A stretch of DNA of 64,000 nucleotides from Clostridiales bacterium (GTDB taxonomy: Bacteria; Bacillota; Clostridia; Christensenellales; Pumilibacteraceae), in NCBI GenBank assembly GCA_022508485.1, contig JAFLVD010000004.1, positions 1,495-65,494 of the forward strand, written 5' to 3'. This document shows positions 56,015 through 64,000 of this stretch, in pieces. The notes below the pieces were generated by a model, which made no database searches, was not told the DNA's origin, and saw only the letters and a program-made list of their open reading frames with translations. The stretch's first letter is position 1, and the number at the start of each line of letters is the position of its first letter. A program made the position numbers and the translations under genes.

Positions 56015-56688
56015 TCGTTCACCTCGGCAACAAGAAATCCGTCCGCCTCGCACTCTTTCATAAACTCGTCGCTGTCAAAGTGCATTAGGCAGACCTTATC
56101 CCTTATGGGCGTGGGGAACGCGCGTTTAAGCTCGCTTATATGCGTATGAATGGGCGAGGACGAGCAGGTTGCTTCGTGGTAAATGCGGTCTATTTTGCCG
56201 CTGTTAAGCTCGTTTACCGCGCGAGGATTTATTTTGCACGTGTCGCCGCTGTAAAAAAAGGAAAACTCGCCGTAAAAGAAAAATCCGTAGCTGAAAGGTA
56301 TGTGCTTTTGAGGCACGCAGTCTATTTTATAGCCGGCAAGCTCATTGGGCACTTGTTCTATTTCGAACGGAAAGTCGACGCCGGTAAGCTTTAACAGCTG
56401 TTTAAGCCGTGCCGCCCTCGGATAGAAGATGTGAAACTCTTTATGTAAAAATTTTTCGTTATAGTAAATAAGCGCTTCGAGCGAGCCGATGTGGTCGCTG
56501 TGCGTGTGGGTAATAAAGACGCAGATTTTATCCGCCTTTGTCAGTACGCCAAGCTTTATAAGGCGGTTGCAAATGCTCTCGCCGCAGTCGAAAATAATGA
56601 GCGTTTCTTCCGAAAAGAAGTATGCGGCAGTGTTGTACGCGCCGTAGTGAAAGGCAGACCCGTTCCCGAGAAAAGTCAGTTCGTTCAT
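56011..56688 (-). CDS. metallo-beta-lactamase-fold hydrolase (RNase Z/phosphodiesterase-like), first gene of operon
   Basis: 'THTHSDHIGSLEAL', 'FYSGDTCKIN', 'ATCSSSPIHTHISEL', 'MHFDSD'; SD GGAGG; ATGA overlap with TIR gene. Confidence 0.88.
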   Translation of the reverse strand: MNELTFLGNGSAFHYGAYNTAAYFFSEETLIIFDCGESICNRLIKLGVLTKADKICVFITHTHSDHIGSLEALIYYNEKFLHKEFHIFYPRAARLKQLLKLTGVDFPFEIEQVPNELAGYKIDCVPQKHIPFSYGFFFYGEFSFFYSGDTCKINPRAVNELNSGKIDRIYHEATCSSSPIHTHISELKRAFPTPIRDKVCLMHFDSDEFMKECEADGFLVAEVNE

Positions 56689-56747
56689 CAGCGTTTTTCC
56701 TCCGTTGTCAGACGTCGTAATCGCGTAGTTATTTTTACGGCGCATCT

Positions 56748-56776
56748 ATTTTAGCACAGCCGCACGGAAAAATCAA
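56748..56776 (-). promoter_or_regulatory. promoter TTGATT-17-TAAAAT for MBL/TIR-STAND/IMPase operon
   Basis: Motif and spacing on minus strand. Confidence 0.55.
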
Positions 56777-56818
56777 GATATGGAGTGTTTTTTGTGCGCC
56801 GCTTTTTGCAAATACCTC

Positions 56819-56848
56819 TTGCAAACGCAATGCCGCTTATGCTATAAT
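56819..56848 (+). promoter_or_regulatory. promoter TTGCAA-18-TATAAT for SGNH lipoprotein operon
   Basis: Motif and spacing. Confidence 0.6.
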
Positions 56849-56877
56849 CGTGTAAACATATTATTGCGAGGGAAATT

Positions 56878-58242
56878 GTGAAAATCAAAAAATGTTGTAC
56901 GGCTGTTATTACTGCGCTTATAACGGCGACGCTGTTTTGCGCAGCCACCGTATCGTGCGGAGAGCGCGGCGACGAAAAGAATCCGCCGCACGAAATTCCG
57001 TATAACGCGTTTTACGACGCCGATAACTGGGAAACCATGACGAATAACTCGGGCGCGTCGCTCGATACGGGCGAGAAGCCGGTGTCGCTGTACGACGGCT
57101 CTATAAGGTTTTTCCGCGCGAACCAAGCGTACGAGCTTGGCGATAAGTCTAACGATACCGTTTCGTTTTTATTAAAAGCGACGCACGATTTTTCGATTTG
57201 GCTTAATTCAAGCTCTAAGGACAACGGCGTAAATAACAGCTACCGTCTTGTTCATGCGAATAACGAGCTTTCCCTCGTCGTTTCGGATAAGCCGAACGAG
57301 GCGGCGGTTGTTTCCTCTACATACGAGTCGGGGCAGTGGAACAGGTTCGATATAGATTTTATCACCGAAAACAACGTAACGCGCATTGTCGTTAACGTAA
57401 ACGACGAGCCGGCGGCGCTTTCGCCGGGCAAAAACATATCCGAAGTCAAAGTGGAAAACGACATACTGTTCCATTACGCGCCCGAAAGCTTTAAAACCGG
57501 CGGCTGGTTTGCCGTCAAGGTTTGGGACGCTTGCGACTACGTTCAACTTAAGCCGGTAGAGCTTGCCGTCGAAGTAGACGTGCCTATCGTCGCGGTGATA
57601 GGCGACTCGATTACCGAAGGGTCGGGCGCAACAAACGCATATACCGACAGTTATCCGTCGCAAATGCAAAAAATGCTCGGAAAGGACTACAACGTTATCA
57701 ACTTCGGAAAGAGCGGCCGCACCGCGCGCACGGACCTGCCTTCGGACGGAAGCGCCCCAGTGGGCTGGCTCGACAACTTGCAGTGGCAGGGCGTAAAGGC
57801 TATCGTGCCCGACATTGCCATAATCAACATAGGCACCAACGATTCGAAAACGTCGCTCAATCCCAAAACAACGGCGGAAAACTTTAAGGAAGCGTACGAG
57901 CGCATTATCGACGAGGTGCTTAAAGTAAATCCCAAAACAAAAATATACCTTTGTACGTCCGCCTATGCGTATTCTTCCGCCTATGCCATAAACAACGGCA
58001 ACATAGAAAGCATAATCGTTCCGGTGCAAAAGCAGGTGGCGGAAGAGCGCGGATATCCGATAATCGATATTCACGAGATAACAAAAAACAAGTCGGCGCT
58101 TTTCCCGGACGGAATTCACCCTAACTCGAAGGGGTACACCATGCTTGCCGAGGTGTTTACTAAGGTTATTAAGGACGGCGTTTCTTCGCTTACGAGCGAG
58201 TTTTTGGACGACGTCAACGCGCGCTACAACGACGAGGCGTAA
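56878..58242 (+). CDS. SGNH/GDSL hydrolase lipoprotein with N-terminal beta-rich domain, GTG start
   Basis: Lipobox ATVSC; 'IAVIGDSITEGSGATN'-type block I (VAVIGDSITEGSG), 'NIGTNDSK', 'DGIHPNSKGY'. Confidence 0.88.
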   Translation: MKIKKCCTAVITALITATLFCAATVSCGERGDEKNPPHEIPYNAFYDADNWETMTNNSGASLDTGEKPVSLYDGSIRFFRANQAYELGDKSNDTVSFLLKATHDFSIWLNSSSKDNGVNNSYRLVHANNELSLVVSDKPNEAAVVSSTYESGQWNRFDIDFITENNVTRIVVNVNDEPAALSPGKNISEVKVENDILFHYAPESFKTGGWFAVKVWDACDYVQLKPVELAVEVDVPIVAVIGDSITEGSGATNAYTDSYPSQMQKMLGKDYNVINFGKSGRTARTDLPSDGSAPVGWLDNLQWQGVKAIVPDIAIINIGTNDSKTSLNPKTTAENFKEAYERIIDEVLKVNPKTKIYLCTSAYAYSSAYAINNGNIESIIVPVQKQVAEERGYPIIDIHEITKNKSALFPDGIHPNSKGYTMLAEVFTKVIKDGVSSLTSEFLDDVNARYNDEA

Positions 58243-58253
58243 AGGGGAATATA

Positions 58254-59204
58254 ATGAAAAAGCTTTTGTTTGTAGCGGCGGCGGCCGCGCTTCTCGTGCC
58301 GACGGCGGCTTGCTCGCAAAAAACGGCGACTCAGTCGGGCGACGTTTCGCCTATTACGAAAGGATACTTTTCGGGACTTGCCGCCGCAAACTCGGTTACG
58401 GTTAATCTCGACGACTACGTACAAAAGAACGGAACCTCGGTTTCCTATACCGCGTCCGGCGATAACGACGAAATAGTGGGTTTGACGGTGAACGGCAGCG
58501 AGCTTACGGTTACGCTTAACGGCGGCGAGGGCGTCGCCACCGTTACGGTAAACGTCAATTCCGACGGAAAGAAGGCTTTTACTATGTCGTTTTCGGTTTC
58601 CGTATTTAAATGCGAACGCGTCGCGTGCATAGGCGATAGTCTTACGTACGGCCACGCCTGGCATAACGAGTCTTACCCCGTGTACCTGCAAGAGCTACTG
58701 GGCGGCGGTGTCGAGGTAAAAAACTTCGGCGTTAATGGTTCCGCGGTTACTAACCGCAACGAGAGCGGTTACAAGCTTAAATACGACACGTTAAAGGAGT
58801 ATTCAGACAGTATTGCGTTTAAGCCCGATATTGCGGTTATTATGCTTGGGTCTAACGACGGCTACAACTGGAATGGGGCCGAACCCACCTTCGACGCCGA
58901 ATACGAAAAGCTTGTCGAGTCGTACTTTACAAACGGCGCCGATCGGGTGGTTTTGCTTACCGCGCCGCCCACGCTCGAAAACAACGCGTTTAATATTTCG
59001 GACGACGTTTTAAAAACCGAGGTGTGTCCGAGACAGCGACAGCTTTCGGAGTCGCTCGGCACTCCGCTCGTCGACCTTAGGGAAGTACTCGAAGCGCTCG
59101 ACGATTTGGGGCCGCTTTACCGTCCGGGCGACGGTGTGCATTTTTCGGTAGAGGGCGCAAAAAAGGTCGCCTCTACCGTCCGCGACGCCTTAATAAAGCT
59201 GTAA
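58254..59204 (+). CDS. SGNH/GDSL hydrolase lipoprotein
   Basis: Lipobox PTAACS; 'ACIGDSLTYGHAW', 'VIMLGSNDGYNW', 'DGVHFSVEGA'. Confidence 0.88.
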   Translation: MKKLLFVAAAAALLVPTAACSQKTATQSGDVSPITKGYFSGLAAANSVTVNLDDYVQKNGTSVSYTASGDNDEIVGLTVNGSELTVTLNGGEGVATVTVNVNSDGKKAFTMSFSVSVFKCERVACIGDSLTYGHAWHNESYPVYLQELLGGGVEVKNFGVNGSAVTNRNESGYKLKYDTLKEYSDSIAFKPDIAVIMLGSNDGYNWNGAEPTFDAEYEKLVESYFTNGADRVVLLTAPPTLENNAFNISDDVLKTEVCPRQRQLSESLGTPLVDLREVLEALDDLGPLYRPGDGVHFSVEGAKKVASTVRDALIKL

Positions 59205-59276
59205 CAACCTCGGTAAAGTTATATGCTTTTGGCGCAAAATAAGCGCTTTAATTACATGTAAATAGAGAGAGAAAAT

Positions 59277-60668
59277 ATGTTACTTACAATAACCTACGAA
59301 GGAAAAAATACACAGGAACTCGGATTTTTGTTGTATAAAAATCCGAACAAGACGCAGCAGTTTGAATTAAGCTACGGAAAAGCGTACGTTTTTTATCCGG
59401 AAGTAAGCGATACCCGTACGACCGCGGCGCTTCTTATTGATATCGACCCAATCGACCTTGCAAGAGGTAAGCTCGGATCTTCCGTCGGCGGACTTTTCGA
59501 TTACGTCAACGACAGACCGTACGCTTCGACCTCGTTTTTGAGTACCGCAATTTCGCGCGTTTTCGGCACGGCCATGAGCGGAAAGTGCGAAGGCAGACAA
59601 GCCCTTGCCGACGCGCCGTTAAAGCTTACGGCGCGCATTTACTCGATTCGGGACGGCGGCGAGGACGACCTTGCGGCACAGCTTTTCGAACCGCTCGGAT
59701 ATACTGTCCGAACGGAGAGGACCGTGCTTGACGAAAGATTTCCAGAATGGGGAAGGTCGCCGTACGTTAACCTAACGGTAAGCGGCACGGTAAAGCTGTC
59801 CGTGCTGTTAAACCAGCTTTACGTGCTTATTCCCGTATTCGACAGGCAAAAGCATTACTACATGTCCGAGGACGAAATCCATAAGCTTATCGATCACGGC
59901 GAGGGCTGGCTTAGCGCCCACCCTCAAAGAGAGAAAATAGCGCACAGATATTTTAACGCGAAAAGAAGCTATGCAAAAAAGGCGCTCGACGTTTTGCTTG
60001 CCGACGAGGCGGACGAATCGGACAAGGCGGAAGAGGAAACGGCCGAGGAAAAGGTTGTCCGTTCGCCGCTAAACGCGTTAAGAATGGAAAGCGTAAAGTC
60101 TGCCGTTCTTTTAAGCGGCGCGACAAGCGTAATAGACCTCGGGTGTGGGGAATGTCGGCTTACGGCGCTACTTCTTAACGAGCCGCAAATAAAAAAGATT
60201 ACCGCTTGCGATGTGTCGGTAAGCGTGCTCGAAAAGGGCGCGCAAAGGCTAAATATCGACCGAATGCCGAAGTACAAGCAGGATAAATTGACGCTTATGC
60301 AAGCTTCGCTTACGTATAGGGACAAAAGGTTCGAGGGCTTCGACTGCGCGTGCGTTATAGAGGTTATTGAGCACATAGAGCCCGCGCGCATACCGGCGTT
60401 CGAGCGCTCGGTGTTCGAGTTCGCCGCGCCTCGGACTGTTATTGTTACGACGCCTAACAAGGAATATAACACGGTTTACGAGAAGATGCAAGAGGATGCC
60501 ATGCGTCACGGCGACCACCGTTTCGAGTGGACGAGAGCGGAGTTTAAGAAATGGACGGAACACGTTTGCAGTGTGTTTGGATATTCGTGCGAGATAAGCG
60601 GAATAGGCGAGAGCGACGAAAGGTACGGAACGCCTACGCAGATGGGGGTGTTTACAAAAAATGGATAA
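59277..60668 (+). CDS. hen1: Hen1 RNA 3'-terminal 2'-O-methyltransferase (bacterial RNA repair)
   Basis: 'VIDLGCGECRLTALLL', 'EVIEHIE', 'RHGDHRFEWTRAEF'; N-terminal Pnkp-partner region; overlaps pnkp. Confidence 0.93.
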   Translation: MLLTITYEGKNTQELGFLLYKNPNKTQQFELSYGKAYVFYPEVSDTRTTAALLIDIDPIDLARGKLGSSVGGLFDYVNDRPYASTSFLSTAISRVFGTAMSGKCEGRQALADAPLKLTARIYSIRDGGEDDLAAQLFEPLGYTVRTERTVLDERFPEWGRSPYVNLTVSGTVKLSVLLNQLYVLIPVFDRQKHYYMSEDEIHKLIDHGEGWLSAHPQREKIAHRYFNAKRSYAKKALDVLLADEADESDKAEEETAEEKVVRSPLNALRMESVKSAVLLSGATSVIDLGCGECRLTALLLNEPQIKKITACDVSVSVLEKGAQRLNIDRMPKYKQDKLTLMQASLTYRDKRFEGFDCACVIEVIEHIEPARIPAFERSVFEFAAPRTVIVTTPNKEYNTVYEKMQEDAMRHGDHRFEWTRAEFKKWTEHVCSVFGYSCEISGIGESDERYGTPTQMGVFTKNG

Positions 60669-63237
60669 AGATAAATATATATTAGAGCTTCCCGAGTTTT
60701 GCCTTGTTGCTTTGGTCGGTTCCACGTCCTCGGGCAAAAGCAGCTTTGCGAAAAAGCATTTTAAGCCGACGGAGATACTGTCGTCAGACTTTTTCAGAGG
60801 AATGGTGTGCGATGACGAAAACGACCAGAGCATTTCCGCCGACGCTTTTTCGTTGCTTCATTTTGCGGCGGAAAAGCGGCTTAAAAACATGAAGCTTACC
60901 GTAATAGACGCTACAAACATTCAGCAAAACGCAAGAAAACAAATAATCGACCTTGCAAAAGAACAAAACGTTCACGCGGCGGCGATAGTTTTAAACCTTC
61001 CCGAAGCGATTATGCAAGAGCGGAACAAAGCCCGTCCCGACAGGAATTTTCCCGAACGAGTTATTAAACAGCACTGCCGCGAGGTAAAGCAGAGCATAAA
61101 ATCTCTTAAAAAAGAAGGGTTTCGTTTCGTATACGTAATCAATTCGCTCGAGCAGCTTGAGTCCGTAGAGATTGTCCGCACCAAGCTTTGGAATGATAAG
61201 CGCGACGAACACGGGCCTTTTGATGTGATAGGCGATATTCACGGCTGCTACGACGAGCTTGAACTTTTACTCGGTAAGCTCGGTTACGAAAAGAAAGACG
61301 GCGTGTATTCTCATTCGCAAGGCAGAAAAGTCGCCTTTCTCGGCGATTTTTGCGACAGAGGACCGAGAAACGCCGACGTGCTTCGTCTCGTAATGGACAT
61401 GGTAAAATCGGGTAATGCCATAGCCGTGCCCGGAAACCACGACGTCAAGCTACTGAAATATCTTAAAGGCAAAGATATCGCATTGACTCACGGCATAGAT
61501 CTTACCATTGCCGAGCTTAACGAAAAAGGGGAAGAGTTTAAAAACGAGGTCGCTTTATTTATCGACGGGCTCATCAGTCATTACGTTCTGGACGGCGGTA
61601 AGCTTGTTATCGCTCACGCCGGACTCAAACAGGAATACATAGGTCGCGGATCCGCAAAGGTCAGAGAGTTCTGTCTTTACGGCGAGACGACGGGCGAGCT
61701 CGATACCTACGGCCTTCCGTGCAGGCTCGATTGGGCGGCGGACTACCGCGGCCACGCTACGGTGGTGTACGGGCACATAGCGTCGAGAGAGGTGCGAGCG
61801 CAAAACGGAACGTACTGCATAGACACGGGCTGTGTTTTCGGCGGAAAGCTGACGGCATACCGCTATCCCGAAAGGACGATCGAAAGCGTTAATGCGCTTA
61901 AAGTGTACTGCGAGCCGACTAAGCCGCTCGACGAACAAATTGACGAGAGCATGGGCGATATGCTTACCGTTGGTGATTTTAACCGTAAAATGCATATTGC
62001 CACCGAGCTGATGCCGTCCATAGACGTTCACGAAAACAACGCCGCGGCGGCTTTGGAAATAATGTCGCGCTATGCCGCCGATCCGCATTGGCTTATTTAC
62101 CTTCCGCCTACAATGTCGCCGTGCGAAACGAGTAACCTCGACGAGTATCTCGAACACCCCGTTCAGGCGTTCGACTACTATGCCAAAAGCGGCATAACGC
62201 AGGTGGTCTGCGAAAAGAAACACATGGGCTCGCGCGCCGTGATTGTGCTGTGCAAAAACGGCGGAGTTGCCAAAAACCGTTTCGGCGTTTCGGACGGAAC
62301 GACGGGTATAGTTTACACACGAACGGGCAGGCGGTTTTTCGACGACTCGGCAACCGAACAAGCGGTGCTCGAAAGGCTTAACCGCGTCCTCGACTCGACC
62401 GGGTTTTGGACTGATTTCGATACGGATTGGGTTTGCCTGGATACAGAGCTTATGCCCTGGTCGGAAAAGGCGATTGCGCTTATCCGCAGTCAGTACGCGC
62501 CTACTGGAAACGCGGCAACGGGAAGCATTTCCGTCGCGGTCGAGCTTCTCGAAAAAACGTGCGGAAGCGGAAAGTCCGTCCCTAATGCAACTGACGGATC
62601 TGACAGAAGCGTCGACCCGAGCGATATTTTAAAGCGCTACACCGGCAAGCTTTCCGACATTGAAAAATACGTTAAGGCATACCGCGAGTATTGCTGGACA
62701 GTTAACGGCATAGACGATTACCGCATTGCGCCGTTCCATATTCTTGCGACAGAGGGTAAGGTTTTCACGTCCGAAAAGCACGTTTGGCACATGGAAACAA
62801 TAAAAAGGTACATGACCGGCGTCGACCCTATTTTTATGGAAACGCCGTATATCTGCGTAAATACGGAGGACGAGGAAAGCGTTAAGGCCGGCGTTGACTG
62901 GTGGCTTAACCTAACCGCAAGCGGCGGCGAGGGAATGGTCGTTAAACCCGAAACGTACACCGCAAAGCAGGGCGCAAAGCTTTTGCAGCCTGCTGTAAAG
63001 TGTAGAGGCAGGGAATATCTCAGGATTATTTACGGCGCGGAGTATCTCGAAAAGCAGCATTTGGACAGGCTGAAGGTGCGCTCGCTTAACCGTAAACGCG
63101 CGCTCGCTTTACGGGAATTTTCGCTCGGTGTGGAAGCGCTATGTCGGTTTGTGAAGGGCGAGCCGCTTTACAGAGTTCACGAATGCGTATTCGGGGTGCT
63201 CGCTTTCGAGAGCGAGCCGGTGGACCCGAGACTTTAA
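60661..63237 (+). CDS. pnkp: polynucleotide kinase-phosphatase-ligase (bacterial Pnkp)
   Basis: Kinase 'VGSTSSGKSSFAKKHF'; phosphatase 'GDIHGCYDEL..FLGDFCDRGPRN..VPGNHD'; ligase 'CEKKHMGSRAVIVLC', 'GGEGMVVKPET..LLQPAVKCRGREYLRIIYG'. Confidence 0.95.
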   Translation: MDKDKYILELPEFCLVALVGSTSSGKSSFAKKHFKPTEILSSDFFRGMVCDDENDQSISADAFSLLHFAAEKRLKNMKLTVIDATNIQQNARKQIIDLAKEQNVHAAAIVLNLPEAIMQERNKARPDRNFPERVIKQHCREVKQSIKSLKKEGFRFVYVINSLEQLESVEIVRTKLWNDKRDEHGPFDVIGDIHGCYDELELLLGKLGYEKKDGVYSHSQGRKVAFLGDFCDRGPRNADVLRLVMDMVKSGNAIAVPGNHDVKLLKYLKGKDIALTHGIDLTIAELNEKGEEFKNEVALFIDGLISHYVLDGGKLVIAHAGLKQEYIGRGSAKVREFCLYGETTGELDTYGLPCRLDWAADYRGHATVVYGHIASREVRAQNGTYCIDTGCVFGGKLTAYRYPERTIESVNALKVYCEPTKPLDEQIDESMGDMLTVGDFNRKMHIATELMPSIDVHENNAAAALEIMSRYAADPHWLIYLPPTMSPCETSNLDEYLEHPVQAFDYYAKSGITQVVCEKKHMGSRAVIVLCKNGGVAKNRFGVSDGTTGIVYTRTGRRFFDDSATEQAVLERLNRVLDSTGFWTDFDTDWVCLDTELMPWSEKAIALIRSQYAPTGNAATGSISVAVELLEKTCGSGKSVPNATDGSDRSVDPSDILKRYTGKLSDIEKYVKAYREYCWTVNGIDDYRIAPFHILATEGKVFTSEKHVWHMETIKRYMTGVDPIFMETPYICVNTEDEESVKAGVDWWLNLTASGGEGMVVKPETYTAKQGAKLLQPAVKCRGREYLRIIYGAEYLEKQHLDRLKVRSLNRKRALALREFSLGVEALCRFVKGEPLYRVHECVFGVLAFESEPVDPRL

Positions 63238-63255
63238 TCGGAAAGAGGTGGTGTT

Positions 63256-64000
63256 ATGAAGTTTACATTGCGTGGGGATACGGCGGTTTTCGGCGCCGGA
63301 AAGAATATGCGCGGCGTTCAGACGGACGGAAAAATCGTTCGGGTTTTCGACTGCGCGGTTGAACTCGATCCGCTCGTAAAGCTCGATTTTAACCCCGTTC
63401 CGCCCGATATAGAGGGTGATAAGCTTGTTATCGGCGGTTATACTCTATGCGCCGACGAAAAAAAGCGGCTAACCGTACGAAACGGCGACGGCGCTGTCGT
63501 TTACAGCGATTACGCCGGCGATTCCGTGGTTAACGCCGATGACGGCGACAATTCGATAGCCGAGCTCGAAGGGCATAAGGTCGAAAAGAAAATCGCCGAA
63601 TTTTCAGCCAAAATCGATATACGCCTCGACGACGGCGCCGCCGTTTACGGCCTCGGCGATAAGGCGGCGGCGGTCGATAGGCGCGGGTACGAGTACGTTC
63701 AGTGGAACACGGACGACCCATCTCAACACAACGAAAACTACAAAAGCCTTTATAAGTCGATTAACTTTGTCGTCGTTTCGGGAAAGAACGGCATGTTCGG
63801 GCTGTTCTGTCCATGCACGTACAGAACGGTGTTCAATATCGGTAAATACAAGCCCGACCTATTGTATATCGCGCAAGAGGGCGGAAAGCTCGATTATTAC
63901 ATTATCCTCGGCGACACTCCCAAAGAGATAGTAAGCGCGTACACCGCGCTCGTCGGAAGGCCCCTTCTTCCGCGGCTTAAAATGCTCGGGTTTCAGCAGT
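63256..64000 (+). CDS. glycoside hydrolase family 31 (alpha-glucosidase), N-terminal part, truncated by window end
   Basis: 'GAAVYGLGDKAAAVDRRGYEYVQWNTDDPSQHNENYKSLYKSINFVV' GH31 N-terminal signature. Confidence 0.85.
   Translation, partial: MKFTLRGDTAVFGAGKNMRGVQTDGKIVRVFDCAVELDPLVKLDFNPVPPDIEGDKLVIGGYTLCADEKKRLTVRNGDGAVVYSDYAGDSVVNADDGDNSIAELEGHKVEKKIAEFSAKIDIRLDDGAAVYGLGDKAAAVDRRGYEYVQWNTDDPSQHNENYKSLYKSINFVVVSGKNGMFGLFCPCTYRTVFNIGKYKPDLLYIAQEGGKLDYYIILGDTPKEIVSAYTALVGRPLLPRLKMLGFQQ

Noticed and set aside
57208-58119. 303-aa minus-strand ORF over the first SGNH gene
   Set aside because: Shadow ORF without domain signature.
1-64000. Prophage, transposon or integrative element
   Set aside because: No integrase, transposase, relaxase, capsid, terminase or portal-like ORF recognised anywhere in the window.

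Overview
64 kb chromosomal window, coding-dense, probably from an uncultured spore-forming Clostridia-type Firmicute (gpr next to rpsT, a SpoVB-like flippase, a CwlD-like amidase and UppP are present; taxonomy is inference). Most genes are housekeeping: NfeD/flotillin pair, FolT-like ECF S-component plus tautomerase, tandem transglutaminase-fold lipoproteins, CCA transferase, VanW, pncB, rpsT/gpr/murI, glmS/glmM, CapD-like epimerase, uppP, ddl, a tyrA-aroC-aroB-aroA-aroE-aroQ-aroK supra-operon, tkt, and argC-argB-argD plus argF. The accessory part starts just after a tRNA-Leu(CAA) at about 51.8 kb. It holds an orphan 23S-IVS-type four-helix-bundle protein, a tightly coupled three-gene operon (MBL-fold hydrolase, then TIR-NACHT/STAND-TPR protein, then inositol-monophosphatase-fold phosphatase), two SGNH-hydrolase lipoproteins, and a Hen1-Pnkp RNA-repair cassette. 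The MBL/TIR-STAND/IMPase operon is my best candidate for an undescribed (immune or conflict) system. Other notable signals are an AroK-HAD fusion, an S20 protein with a ~100-aa charged tail, a degenerate transglutaminase next to an intact paralog, several leaderless-promoter architectures, a DnaA-box-like cluster upstream of an amidase gene, and interleaved inverted repeats after the tRNA. No CRISPR array, rRNA, transposase, integrase or phage structural gene was recognised. All calls are by eye from sequence and the supplied translations; no searches were run.
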